Part shown: one piece after another, positions 22,801-31,986 of the stretch
Layout: every line of letters begins with the position of its first letter
Numbering within the stretch: position 1 is the stretch's first letter
NCBI GenBank assembly: GCA_024734555.1
Contig: JANPWX010000443.1
Coordinates: 1,656,207-1,720,206, forward strand
Reading direction: 5' to 3'
Source: Trochalopteron elliotii
Lineage: Eukaryota; Chordata; Aves; Passeriformes; Leiothrichidae
DNA: 64,000 nucleotides
Notes under the pieces: generated by a model
Told to the model about the DNA's origin: nothing
What the model saw: only the letters and a program-made list of their open reading frames with translations
Database searches by the model: none
Made by a program: the position numbers and the translations under genes

Positions 22801-23443
22801 TGTGTGGTGTCTTGGTGTTCAAGCCCTTTCTCAGGCAGCTCAGAGTCAGAACTGAGGGATGTGTTTTGTTGTTTAGATTCTAAATGATAAATTTGGGGAT
22901 TGTGGGTTTTTTCAGGCCCTTAGAACTGAGATTTCTGAGGTAAATCTCTTAAAAATCATCTGCATTCTTGGGTGGTGAGGTACCTTTGAAAAGTTGTGAG
23001 CAGGTGAGCCAATAACCTCTAACTCACCATAGATTTATTTTGCCTTGGACACTGAAGAGATGACTGGAAAAATGGAAATTTCTAAAATTCAGTGTCTTTT
23101 TTTTTTTTTACTGGGATCTCACAACCAACAGGAGTCAGAGAAGCACTGAAGTGAACTCCATGCTGTGTGATTAGAGCTGATTCAGAGATCTGTGACAGAA
23201 ACTGAGGGGAAAGCTGAATTAGAGTGGCTTGTACTGACAAAATCTCCAGTGAAAGCTATTTTTGTGCCTTTTAGTTCAACACATGTGAACATATGTCAGC
23301 AAGGCTTAAAGCAGAGAACTTGGGGAGTTGGAGGTGCTGGGAATCACTGGGGTGTGTTTCTTTTAAGGGACTGGGAGGAAAGCCAGATGGATGATGAGGA
23401 AGCAATTCTGGAGGATAAACAGCAGGTTCTGGCATTGCAGTGA
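10782..23443 (+). CDS. ZBBX: ZBBX, zinc finger B-box domain-containing protein (spliced gene model)
   Basis: Spliced coding model: 10782-10849, 11338-11451, 12605-12695, 13767-13815, 13959-14065, 16384-16558, 17389-17509, 18051-18184, 18404-18507, 18834-18928, 19521-19552, 19970-20211, 20874-21027, 21483-21626, 22533-22665 and a terminal exon ending 23443. All junctions are GT/AG and in phase, giving about 612-643 residues, against roughly 800 remembered for human ZBBX. Matches to ZBBX by eye include the N-terminus with [13 protein letters not shown], a coiled coil (about residues 24-60) with [45 protein letters not shown] with [19 protein letters not shown] and RSLSECADD. Molecular function is largely unknown; it is expressed in ciliated cells. 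The second half of the B-box zinc finger is missing. The 3' end is the least certain part. Confidence 0.85.
11338..11451 (+). CDS. ZBBX: ZBBX coiled-coil exon
   Basis: Acceptor CTCCAG, donor GAG|GTAGGT. 114 bases encode a charged heptad-like segment, [20 protein letters not shown] followed by [15 protein letters not shown]. It resembles the ENKEMEKKL coiled coil of human ZBBX. Phases 2 in and 2 out agree with the neighbouring exons. Confidence 0.9.
12207..12245 (-). mobile_element. CR1 remnant
   Basis: Short decayed CR1 3' end in reverse orientation: GGAACCATGGAATGGTTTGG then GCTGGAAAG. It lies in a ZBBX intron. Confidence 0.5.
12605..12695 (+). CDS. ZBBX: ZBBX exon (HWKSGQ segment)
   Basis: Acceptor TTTGTAG, donor AAG|GTAGGA. 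Encodes [10 protein letters not shown] and a polar tail ending NENRKK. The YxWKSGxxG motif is a ZBBX landmark. Ends in phase 0. Confidence 0.85.
13767..13815 (+). CDS. ZBBX: ZBBX exon ([11 protein letters not shown] segment)
   Basis: Short 49-base exon, acceptor CCTCTAG, donor CAAG|GTAAAG. Encodes [16 protein letters not shown]; the K-V-K-L-x-x-L-K-E-Q core is conserved in ZBBX. Phase 0 in, 1 out. Confidence 0.88.
13959..14065 (+). CDS. ZBBX: ZBBX exon leading into the (lost) B-box
   Basis: Acceptor TGTTACAG, donor CTG|GTAAGT. Encodes [12 protein letters not shown] and ends with [15 protein letters not shown]. In human ZBBX the same place reads, from memory, KGKVCGQCENKTALLV, the first half of the B-box. 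Here only the first cysteine of the CxxC pair remains (C-R-T-P). The exon ends in phase 0, exactly where the rest of the finger would follow. Confidence 0.85.
14537..14612 (+). repeat. 24-bp imperfect tandem repeat, about three copies
   Basis: Successive units share AAGTNTGAGGT and TTTCTATT cores. They are followed by a looser AATAAATAGGAAA repetition to about 14670. Read on the minus strand the array gives an NRNxLxL-like peptide pattern, which I regard as a by-product of the repeat. Confidence 0.6.
15000..15460. promoter_or_regulatory. internal CpG-rich block, possible second promoter
   Basis: About 460 bases of strongly CpG-rich sequence in the middle of an otherwise AT-rich ZBBX intron, including GCGGCGGCGG-like runs and many CCGGAGC motifs. 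It could be an alternative promoter for a shorter ZBBX transcript beginning before the 16384 exon, or a promoter for an antisense transcript. The alternative is an inserted GC-rich segment with no promoter role. Confidence 0.45.
15244..15273 (+). repeat. (GAAT)n / (GAGT)n microsatellite
   Basis: ATGAATGAATGAATGAGTGAGTGAATGAAGG directly at the edge of the CpG-rich block. Tetranucleotide period with two GAGT variants. Confidence 0.85.
15631..15793 (-). pseudogene. exon-like antisense segment, possibly an inverted ZBBX piece
   Basis: On the minus strand a segment is bounded by TTTTCAG (acceptor) and AAAG|GTAGAG (donor) and has one open frame of 53 codons. It contains HYQLLDDYQ and ends [18 protein letters not shown]. 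That end resembles the RSSSEVEITTMKKAQR stretch that, from memory, follows the B-box in human ZBBX (about 9 of 16 identities). Its exit phase (2) does not fit the + strand exon at 16384, so it is not simply the missing exon. It could also be an unrelated antisense exon. Confidence 0.3.
15805..16107 (-). pseudogene. antisense open frame next to the exon-like segment
   Basis: Minus-strand frame of about 100 codons ending [20 protein letters not shown] and a stop, just upstream (in minus direction) of the 15631-15793 segment. The end has the spacing of the Q...VLD...KEVN stretch remembered after the ZBBX B-box. No convincing B-box cysteine pattern is present before it: two cysteines are seven residues apart instead of the double CxxC. 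A degraded, inverted fragment is one reading; chance is another. Confidence 0.2.
16384..16558 (+). CDS. ZBBX: ZBBX exon ([14 protein letters not shown] segment)
   Basis: Starts after GATTTAG and ends before GTATGG (CAG|GTATGG). Contains [22 protein letters not shown], close to the remembered human [22 protein letters not shown]. A second in-phase donor GAG|GTAAAA at 16511 could give a shorter form, but the longer one matches the family's spacing to the next motif (CEVQTN) better. The acceptor tract is weak; in-frame alternatives with another entry phase exist at 16391, 16397 and 16403. Confidence 0.85.
17389..17509 (+). CDS. ZBBX: ZBBX exon (CEVQTN / [11 protein letters not shown] segment)
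   Basis: Acceptor TCTGACAG, donor AAG|GTATTT, 121 bases, phase 1 in and 2 out. Encodes [18 protein letters not shown] and then [16 protein letters not shown]. This is the best-conserved block of ZBBX, with an almost collinear human counterpart. Confidence 0.92.
18051..18184 (+). CDS. ZBBX: ZBBX exon with acidic aspartate run
   Basis: Acceptor CCTGTTTCAG, donor ACAG|GTGTAA. Continues the previous exon as [14 protein letters not shown] and contains a run of six aspartates (GAT repeats, about 18152-18169) followed by IEELTG. An acidic NENDEDSDGEE stretch sits at the same place in human ZBBX. Confidence 0.88.
18404..18507 (+). CDS. ZBBX: ZBBX exon ([10 protein letters not shown] segment)
   Basis: Acceptor TTTCACAG, donor GAT|GTGAGT. 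Encodes [18 protein letters not shown] and ends [11 protein letters not shown], matching the remembered PSLKIVELDD of human ZBBX. Phase 1 in, 0 out. Confidence 0.88.
18834..18928 (+). CDS. ZBBX: ZBBX exon
   Basis: Acceptor TTTATTCAG, donor AAG|GTATCA. Encodes [18 protein letters not shown] and [12 protein letters not shown]. Polar and acidic, without a known domain. Kept because both splice sites are good and the phases (0 in, 2 out) fit both neighbours. Confidence 0.8.
19521..19552 (+). CDS. ZBBX: ZBBX short exon
   Basis: 32-base exon: acceptor CTCTCAACAG, donor CAAG|GTAAAT, encoding [10 protein letters not shown]. Supported by strong sites and by phase (2 in, 1 out) between two better exons; too short for independent recognition. 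Confidence 0.65.
19970..20211 (+). CDS. ZBBX: ZBBX longest internal exon
   Basis: Acceptor GTTCTTACAG, donor GCA|GTAAGT. 242 bases encode 80 codons beginning [20 protein letters not shown], rich in E, S and K, ending PVITKSSA. Predicted disordered. Phase 1 in and 0 out. Confidence 0.85.
20874..21027 (+). CDS. ZBBX: ZBBX exon (YQGLEGFF segment)
   Basis: Acceptor GTTACAG, donor CCAG|GTACTG. Encodes [20 protein letters not shown] and a proline- and serine-rich tail. The QGxExFF motif is shared with human ZBBX. Ends in phase 1. Confidence 0.85.
21483..21626 (+). CDS. ZBBX: ZBBX exon (RSLSECADD segment)
   Basis: Acceptor TTGATTTCAG, donor CCAG|GTAGGG. Encodes [20 protein letters not shown] and QGVLESQLS. 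It corresponds to the human stretch remembered as GDREWIPDSSLSEHADNAIV, again collinear. Confidence 0.88.
22124..22168 (+). CDS. ZBBX: possible in-phase 45-base ZBBX cassette exon
   Basis: Acceptor CTGTGTGCAG, 45 bases encoding [15 protein letters not shown], ending at AAGG|GTCTAT. Entry and exit are both phase 1, so it can be included or skipped without changing frame. The EIE start recalls an SEIEYID stretch in human ZBBX at this point in the order. The donor is poor, so it may be weakly used or decayed. Confidence 0.3.
22533..22665 (+). CDS. ZBBX: ZBBX exon 15 (LDIFG segment)
   Basis: Acceptor AACATTTCAG, donor TGG|GTAAGT. Encodes [20 protein letters not shown] and ends [10 protein letters not shown]. 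Phase 1 in, 2 out. At least four downstream acceptors are phase-compatible, which makes the C-terminus ambiguous. Confidence 0.8.
23132..23174 (+). CDS. ZBBX: alternative ZBBX terminal exon
   Basis: After a long T tract and CAACAG, the in-phase reading is [14 protein letters not shown] followed by TAG at 23172-23174. It competes with the 23443 end. The acceptor is good but the peptide is short and unrecognised. Confidence 0.3.
23275..23443 (+). CDS. ZBBX: ZBBX terminal exon (preferred 3' end)
   Basis: Two acceptors fit phase 2: GCCTTTTAG at 23274, or TTTCTTTTAAG at 23367, which gives the shorter exon 23368-23443. Both read through [18 protein letters not shown] to TGA at 23441-23443. This acidic, helix-like end is coding-like. 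Poly(A) signals follow at 23560 and 23625, which supports this as a real 3' end. Confidence 0.6.
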
Positions 23444-23559
23444 ACATGGAAAACTCAGTTCAGCCTCCACCTTTTTATGATTCACAACCAAGAAGATCAA
23501 GAGGTGTTTGAAGTGCTACTCAAGACATCATTCACTAAGGAATATTCTCTAAAGTTGTC

Positions 23560-23630
23560 ATTAAAATTTCTTGCAAATACCTTGATTGGTTTTTTTTTTT
23601 TTAATTACTATGAAGAAATAACAGAATAAA
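23560..23630 (+). terminator. poly(A) signals after ZBBX
   Basis: ATTAAA at 23560-23565 and AATAAA at 23625-23630, 117 and 182 bases after the ZBBX stop at 23443. No cleavage site can be fixed from the sequence alone. Confidence 0.55.
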
Positions 23631-25802
23631 AGAAAACTGCTCTTGTGCTGCTATTTTTTGGGATTGTTTTATTTATTATTTTTAGTTCAGTGTAAGTTTT
23701 CTTGCCTGCAAGTGGAGTTTTGTCTCGAAATGTGGTTTTATGTTGCCAAGCTGGAAGGTACCACACCAGGGGTGTATTAATGGGATAAATTAATAAAAAG
23801 AAATGTGGTCTCTGTATGCTCAGGTTGGTGGGGAGAAGCACAGGAGGAATCTCTAAGGTCAGGTACACTTTTTGTCACACGTTTTAGAAGGCACTTGCAC
23901 CTTGCAGAATAGAATTGAACAGTTTTCCACTGTACATTGAACTTCTCCTGCCACACTCCTTTCTTCCTAACTCCAGCAGGGAGCCCAGACCAGCAGCAAA
24001 CCTCTGCTCACAATCAATTGGGAGTGAATTCTTTCTTTCCCTGCTCCAAAATTCCAATTCAGAGAGATCTGTGTCCAGGCAAATCCAGCTGTGCTCTAAG
24101 TTACTGCCTTATAGGCCTTTGATAATTAAAAGAACAAAGAGGAAATGCAGTTAAAATCATCCTGGGTGGTTTTAATTTTAACAAACAGCCCCAAGTGTCC
24201 TTTTGAACTTGCTGTATTTGTGTTGCATAAAGAGCTTTTTTTCTTCCTGCTCCCCAGAAAGTGGAAGGTTTAATGCAATTAATATAATTTCTGTAAAAGG
24301 TCGTTTGGCCAACGTGGTGCTTTGATGTAAAGAGGGTTTGGGGACTTTCTGCTCTCTTGTTGAGGAGATGCTTAATTGTACCCAGTAATTGAGTGGCTTT
24401 GAAATTACCTAAATGGTATCTTTTGCTAACATCTTTAGGATTCTCAGACACAGCAGCTTGTTTAGCTTTAAAGTTCTCTTTCCCTTCATGTGCCTGAATT
24501 TTTCCTTCTTATATTCCTCCACTGTGGTTTTTAAGGAAAACTTCCTCCTTCTCCCCTAGTTTTGATAATGAAGGTGTATCAAAAGCAGTGCCAAAGATTT
24601 GTCTTTTTGTGGTGGGAAATTTTGAGAGTGGGATTAATTAAAAGCTTTTGTCTGACAATTGTTCTGAAATGTTTATGGGTGAACTGCTTGGCAGGGCTCT
24701 AAAATTCATGGAAATTGTTATCCCCAGAAACTTCCCTGTGGAAAGAGAAGCTTTAAATTCTGCTTTTCTGTGTTCAGAGGTGGCAGGTGCCCTTCACTAA
24801 TGGATCAGTGGAATCATTCCAGTCTCTGATTTGGTTCCTGGCAGTTAAACCCACCCTGGTTTGGATTCTCCCCAGGACTCTGAGGTGTTTTCTGCCCCCC
24901 AGCAGCTCTGCACTAATACCTGACAACAACACTGTGATCTCTGCAACAATTTCTTTTACAGGAAAAAGTACTTCAGCCACCTTAATTCATACAAACCAGA
25001 GGCTGAACAGATCATTGATTTGATTTCCTGCCTCATTTCTTGTCTTTAAGGTGAGGGCATATTTTCCACCTCAGTTTTCTTTATAGAGTTTACCATATAT
25101 TGATGTTTTATTACAGCAGCTCTTTGTCAGGAATTGGGAGAATAAAATCACAAAGCAGGTGTTCTGCTTTGGAGAGAGAGGCCAGTGCTTTTCTCTCATC
25201 AATGTAACCTTTCTTTTCCAGTTGCTCTTCCAAATATTCCTATTACACTCATTTCCCTGGCACAGACAGCCTGACTTGCTTCCATGCTGCTCCCAACCTT
25301 TTTGAACAGGAAAAGTGATGAAGCAGCTGCTGCTGCAGTGTGTGCCTCCAGCCCTCAGGGGCTGGGTAGCAGGCAGGGTAAATCTTTAAATCTGGGCTTG
25401 TTGGAGATAACCAGAAAGTCACTGAGTGCTTTCAACATCTGATTTTCAAAGTTTTCCCTTCCCATCCCTTTTGCTTGAAAGAAAAAAAAAAATGCTTCTG
25501 ACAACATCTCCAACAAAATTTGGGCTAAAAAAAAGCTCTCTTCAATGCATTAGTGATCTTTGTTTAAGGCAGTGGTGATTTTGATAAATCTCAGTTTTGT
25601 ATTCAGATTTAAAACACTTGAAGATGTTTTGTGTTGTTTTTTCCCCTCTCTTTAAGTTCTAGTGGTGGAACTGATTTCCTAAAAGAAGACCAAAAAGAGA
25701 ATCTGAATTGCTGCTGTTGTGTGCTACATTTGTTGTTAACAGAACAAATCTGCTGCTGAAAGATGTTTATTATTATGCATGTAGTTTAATGTATTTCTCT
25801 GC

Positions 25803-25845
25803 ATGATCTTTAAGGTCCCTTCCAACCCAAACCATTCTATGATTT
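25803..25845 (+). mobile_element. CR1 terminal fragment
   Basis: ATGATCTTTAAGGTCCCTTC, CAACCCAAACCATTCTATGA: the standard last 40 bases of CR1 in sense orientation. A T-rich tract follows at 25882-25910. Confidence 0.8.
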
Positions 25846-28800
25846 CTTGGTACCAATACAATCTACAAATGATAATCTTCTTTCTTTTTTTTTTTTTTCT
25901 TTCTTTTAGGTTTTATTTTTACTTCTACCTGTCCCTGTTGTAGGGGTGCCTGATCCACACCCAGGTGTTGAGGGATTTGCACAGAAAAATCATCTTTCCA
26001 GTCCATTCAGAGAGAAAGAAAAGAAGGAAGGGGGAAAATGAAAGACCAGTTTAATTTTTGGAGCTTCTGGGGTGAGTTTGTCTTTTGGTTTCATTGCCTT
26101 TTGGTAATCTGATTGTATAAAACATAAATCCTGGGAAATGACTTGGCCATCAGTTTGGATTTTGAGAGAGGACATCACATTCATTATATATTTAAGTGTT
26201 TTAGGATTCCTGTTTAGGAGCCTGGCAGACTTCACCTGCTTGTGTCTCTGACTTTTTGAATGTGGCCATTTTCTCTCTCTCTGTAATATGAGTGCTTTAA
26301 AGGGGAATAACACAAATTCTAAGTGCTGGAATTCCCAAACTGCCATTCCCCCTGTCTTCACAAAGCTGTCAGTGCCTTCCAGGGAAGATCAGAGGGGCTG
26401 ATGAATTATCAGCCTGACCCTGTCCAGGGGCTGTGTTGTCAGATCCTGACCCACATCTGTGTGGTTGCTTCTCATGGAACAACCAAATTCCCATTGCTGA
26501 GCAGATTTACAGTGTAAAATGAATGTTTCTTGTGCTCAAAATCCAGACCAACTGCCCAGGGAGTCCTTGAAATATTTTACCTGGCTACTGTTGTCTGGCT
26601 GCCAGCCTTTGTTATTTTGATGGGGAAGAGCCACTCCTCCAAGTCAGAGAAACCCCACAAATTCCCTTCTCAGCTGGCTTTGCACGTGGGGATGGGCAAA
26701 GATTGGACAGAGAAAATGGAAGTTTTCCTGTTGATGTTTCTTTTCAACCAGCAAGGGATGAATTCCACTGAAAACACTGGAAAGGTTTCTGCTCCCTGCT
26801 CCAGAGCAGAGCTCTCTTTTACCCTTTGATTTTACCCTTTAATAGACTTTAAGATGCTGTCATTTGCTGCATCTCATTTATAAAAATTAAGAGTTGTTCT
26901 TTCCTTCATCATAATATAGCTTACATGCATCTCATTTAATTATCAGGAACACATAAACCAAATTAGTTTTAATTTATCCAGACCATTTGCATCACAGACA
27001 AATACATCTGTCTTTTTCATTTCAAAAATGAATCCTGCAAATTGCAAGCCATCAACACAAGGGCATTTCTAAATTATTTTGGTCAAGAGAAGTGTTCCAT
27101 GACTTTCTAGTTAATTAGGATTAATTAGGTTGTTTAATATGCTTATGCTTTTGGTAAGGGATGGAAACATAATAATCTATTTTATGTTAATAATACAGAT
27201 CAGTTAACAAGCCCAAGGAATGGAAGCCTGCAAAAACCCCTGATTTTCCATATGTTGATGGATGTAAAGACCCTCAAAGAAAAAACTGATTTATTTCAGT
27301 AAAACTGAGGGATTTCAAATGCTGATTTCCAAAGGAACTCCAGCAGAGGGGTTAAGGAACAAATATTCAGCAGAATGAACTATGGAACCTTGCTAGGTAT
27401 GAATTAGATTCCATTTTAGTTTAACTAAAAAGTCTAGAAATCAATCCCAAACCTAACAAAAACACCTCAGCAAATCCTTCAGGATTTGGCCCAGTGTGTG
27501 TCTGTCATATATTTCTCTGAACATAATGCAACAAAAATTACCCAATGTTTGTGTTGAAGGAGACAAACATAATTTTTAGTTGGTTATTCTTTTGGGGCAG
27601 CATTTCTTGTGTTGCTTCCACTTTTTTTCCCTACAGTTTACTATGCAAGATGAAATAGTATAAAACTCCATCAATTTATTTTGTTTTCCTTTGTCTACTG
27701 TGGTTCTTCCCTGTGTTAAATTTACTGTGTTAAATGTGCTGATTTTTGGTTAAAGGAACTCTTTACTCCATTGGGAGAGGCCTTCATTAATTTCCTGCTG
27801 TAGCCAGTTTTTCTGTGCCATCAAATAATGACAGTGGGATGCAGAACTTTTAAATAAACATCTGCATAAAGATGGAGAGCTGATCACTGTGAGTTGGGAA
27901 TTATGCTTGGATCTGCCAAAATTCTGTTTATAACCTTAAAATGCTGTAAATTGGGCAGTGGCTGAGAGCAATGAAAAGTTATCAAAATACAGTGGCCCAT
28001 GGTGTGGTGCCCACAAACCATTTCTACCAGTGCTGCATCTGCACCAGAACCCTGACAGTTATTTTATGGTTTTTTATTGTAAGTTTGAATCATTTATACA
28101 GAGAAACCTGAAGAGAAGTTAATTGAATGTGGCTCAGTTTGAAAAATGTGAACACTTTTCTTCAAGTACTCTGAAACAGCCTGGAAAAAATCATGCTCTG
28201 TTGCATTATTTTTGTCTGGCTGCTGGAGCTTGCCAAATACAAATATACTTTCTCCTCTACTATATTTAATTTCCCTACTTATATTACATTAGAGTTACTA
28301 TTAAATTATCAGATAGATACATCATATGTTGCTTGAAACACAGCTGCTGTTATTTGCATTTAGCTGTTAGTGCTGTGAAACCAGTTTTTATGGTCACAAT
28401 AAGAACACCAGCAACAAACAGAAAGAACAAAGAGCTTTAAAAAAATATATATAAATAAACCCAGCAACTTTTGAGGCAGAGAGGTATCACATCATCTGGC
28501 CTAATTCAAATCATTGTGCTTGCACAGGTTGTTTCTCTCTTGGCCAACCTGTTAATGAAGGTTCAAGTTTCATTCTGCTGCATTTTTTGTAGTGGGTGAG
28601 GTGACCCAGCCTTCAGAAATGCTGGACCTCAGAATCAGGTGAGAAAGGAGTGAGAGAACAGAGTTATGACAACAGTTTTTACATCAGAAAGAGCTGCAGG
28701 TTCAGATACAACCTTTCCTTTCCTGCCTATACCTCCCCATTTTTCCTTCCTGTCTGGTTTTTTGTATTTGAAATGACTTTTAGGGCTTGTATCCATTTAA

Positions 28801-29830
28801 AGGATGACAAGTTGCTTTTATTGTGTATTTTTTTCAGAAGGAGGTCAAAATAGGAGCAGAGATAAGAGTTCTGATTTTTTTTTTCCTGCTTTTTCTTACT
28901 TGGTAAAAAGCAAATATCCTGGCCTCCCCTTCAGCACAGATCATGCAAATGGTTTAAACGTGGCTGATGAAATCTTAGAACATGCAGGGACAGCCCCAAT
29001 CTGCTCTTCATGAAGCCTGTGGGAGGTTTGCCAGTGAAAAAGCACATCCTGTTCTCAGTGACATTGTTGCTGTCACTGTTGAAATGACTTTGGGATCCAT
29101 TTTAGAAAATGTCCTTTCCACTGCAGTCTTTGCTCTTCCCTGTGATGGATCCAGTGGCTGCCCCTGCTCAGCCACTGGAACAGCCAGGATTTGGGAAAGA
29201 GGGGCTTGGAGTGCCAGGAGCTGCACTCCTGTGGATGCTTTGTTAAGAGAAGAGCTCCTGGAAATAATTTCCAACATCTTTCAACTGCAATAAACTTCCT
29301 CAGGTGTAGGACACAGGGTTCAGGCTAATAAACTGCCTGAGAAAGAGAGAGCAGGGAAAATAATCTTCAAACAAATGTTCTGGTGCAGGGAACAGACTCT
29401 GAGCCCAGGGTGAGCTGGTGGCTGCCTTGACTTCTGCTTTAAAACCTTTTTCAATTACCCAAATTTTACAACCCCTTGTCCATCTTTTCTTGTTTAAAGT
29501 TATGATATAACTACTGAAATAACTTCCCAGACATGCAGAATTTCATTGCTAGGAAGCATTGTCATTTTCAGGCCAAAAGTTCTCACATTTTGCTGTCTAA
29601 ACTCCTCGTGCTCGTTTGCAGCACACACAAGATTAATGTGGGTGGAAATAAAATCTTCAACTTGGTTGTGAGTAGACAAATATTTCCCATGCAGGAAGAT
29701 GTAGTGTTTAATAAGTGATTGGTTGGAAATTAATCTTCCCTCTTGTGATGTAGCCAAAAGTGGGAAAACTCAAAGTGGGCATAAAAATGGTCTTTATGTG
29801 GCCCTTTCCAAATGACTTGCTTTGAATTTT

Positions 29831-30000
29831 CATGGAGTCACAGAGTGGTTTTGGTTGGAAGGGACCTTAAAAACCTTTTCCTTCCACCCTGCCATGGGCA
29901 GGGACACCTTCCACTGTCCCAGGCTGCTCCAAGCCCCAATGTCCAACCTGGCCTTGGATACTTCCAGGGATGAGAAATCCACAACCTCTCTGGATTCATG
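29831..30000 (-). mobile_element. CR1 LINE 3' fragment
   Basis: Antisense CR1: CACAGAGTGGTTTTGGTTGG, GAAGGGACCTTAAA, CCATGGGCAGGGACACC, CTCCAAGCCCCAATGTCCAA and ACAACCTCTCTGG appear in order. Confidence 0.88.
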
Positions 30001-31873
30001 CCTTGTGTGAGTTTGAGATGGGAATGGGGGAAAAAAACCTCCACATTTTCCATTTTGATGGAGCACAGCACCAAATTTCAATTTCCCTGTCAATATTAAG
30101 CAAGCTGATGAGATTTTGCAGTTTTCAAGCTGGAAAGCTTCATAGCCAATATGGAAAGACATCCTAATACAAAAAACCATCCTAAATCAAACAGATTAGA
30201 GTTTGCTCTGTTTGTAGGAAATGCAGGATGGAGGGAGCCAATAACCTGCTTTCTGTGGAATATTTGTTTGCTTGTTTTCATTGTTAACAGAGGTATTTAA
30301 GCCATTTCAGCTGTTTTCTGCTGTCTGATTAAGAACTGCTCAGATCAGGGAAGAGGCTGAAGGTTTAAGGGCTGGCTCAACCATGACACCATTGCCCAGG
30401 CCAAAGTTAAGACAGATTAACTAAAAGTCAGGATAAATAACATGCAAAGTTAGGAATGTTATTGTTGCTGAGCCAGCTTGAATTTTACAAAGAATTTTTT
30501 AGGCCTGGTTGGCAAGAACCTATTTTCATGGAAAGTCTTTGAAATTAGACCATAACTTGGGTATAAAAGGTACTGGAAATCATCCTGATGTTTTACAAAC
30601 TGTGTGAAAAAAAAGCTTTTATGTTCTGAGGAGTTTCAAGTGTTGTTCACTTCATCAAAAACCAATAGAGGAATGTGATGGTTACCCTTTATTTTTTCTG
30701 AATTGCACTGGGGGCATGAAGTATCTTCATAATTTACCAGACATTTGTAATGTACAGCACTTCAAAAGACAGTGTTTTATAGTTGTCTGCAATTCCTTTC
30801 TGCAGTGCAAATTAAAACTTGCTGAACTTTCTTGGAAGAGCATCACCACATAACATTTCTTCTGCTGCGTGATGTCTGTTTGGAAAGTCAAAACAGCTTC
30901 CTAGAGAATATTTTTCATGTTAATCTTCCTACCTGAATTTATTTGGCAGTGTAATTCTGTGAAAGTTGATGAGTTTGCTTATATAACTTATGTGTACAAT
31001 GCCTTGAATATCCCAATCATCTCAAAGTAAACCATTTTCCTTCCTCTTCCCTCAAGCATTTCCCACTGAACCTGTAAAATCTGGGATGTTTGCCTCCTAC
31101 ATGAACATCCCTCGTGCTTACATCGTTCCTACAACGTAAAGCTGCAGAAATAAGAGCTGGGAGGCAGCACTAGGAGCAGGCTTATGGCACAGCATGTGGG
31201 GAGTGCTTAGAAAATCACACCAGACAGACAATTTACAGCACTGGGGGTTATTTTTCACTCCAGGACTTTGATCTGGCTGCAGGGTGTTTATCAGGACTGC
31301 TTTGCATGGCATCTACATTTAATAAGGCAGCTGAAGAATGATGAGGCTGCTTTCCTGACAATTTTCTAAACAAAATAGAATGCTTGCTGCTCAACAAAAG
31401 CTTTTTTTTTTTTTCTCCATTGAGTCAAATATCAGAACAAGAAATAACTGCAGAGTTTTATTAGTTGCAGATTACTTGCCCAGACAGCTGTGCTCTCAGC
31501 ATGTCATCAAAAAAAAAAACCTGGTCTCAGAAGCCAAAGCAGCCTCAGAAGCTGATCAATTTAAACACTGAGCAAAAGTTGTGGCTCACCCCGAGGTATT
31601 AAGGGTGTTAAATGTTCTGCCAAGGCACAGGGCCATCACTGTCACAGCCCTGCAGAGATCCCTGCTCCTGCTGGGGTTCTGTTCCTGCAGGCTGGACAGG
31701 CAGGAATCACCTGAGGGCAGTGGGGTTTATAACAGCTCCTCCGGGGAGGGAAGATGTCCAGGGCCACGTGTCCTTTCCAGGTAAAATCTGTTGGGAAAGA
31801 GGGGGAAGAGCTCCACTGGAAATCCCTGATGGCATCTCCTTTGCATCCTTCCTCCAAAACAGGCAGCAGGGCT

Positions 31874-31986
31874 GGCTTGGAGCAGCCTGGGCTGTGCAAG
31901 GTCCCTGCAGGTCCCTGCCCTGGCAGGGGTGGGACAGGATGAGTTCCAAGTCCCTTCCAACCCAAACCGTCCTGGGGTTCTGTGGA
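31874..31986 (+). mobile_element. CR1 LINE 3' fragment
   Basis: Sense CR1 tail from GCTTGGAGCAGCCTGG to CCCTTCCAACCCAAACCGTC and TTCTGTGGA. Internal deletion relative to the complete 3' end. Confidence 0.8.
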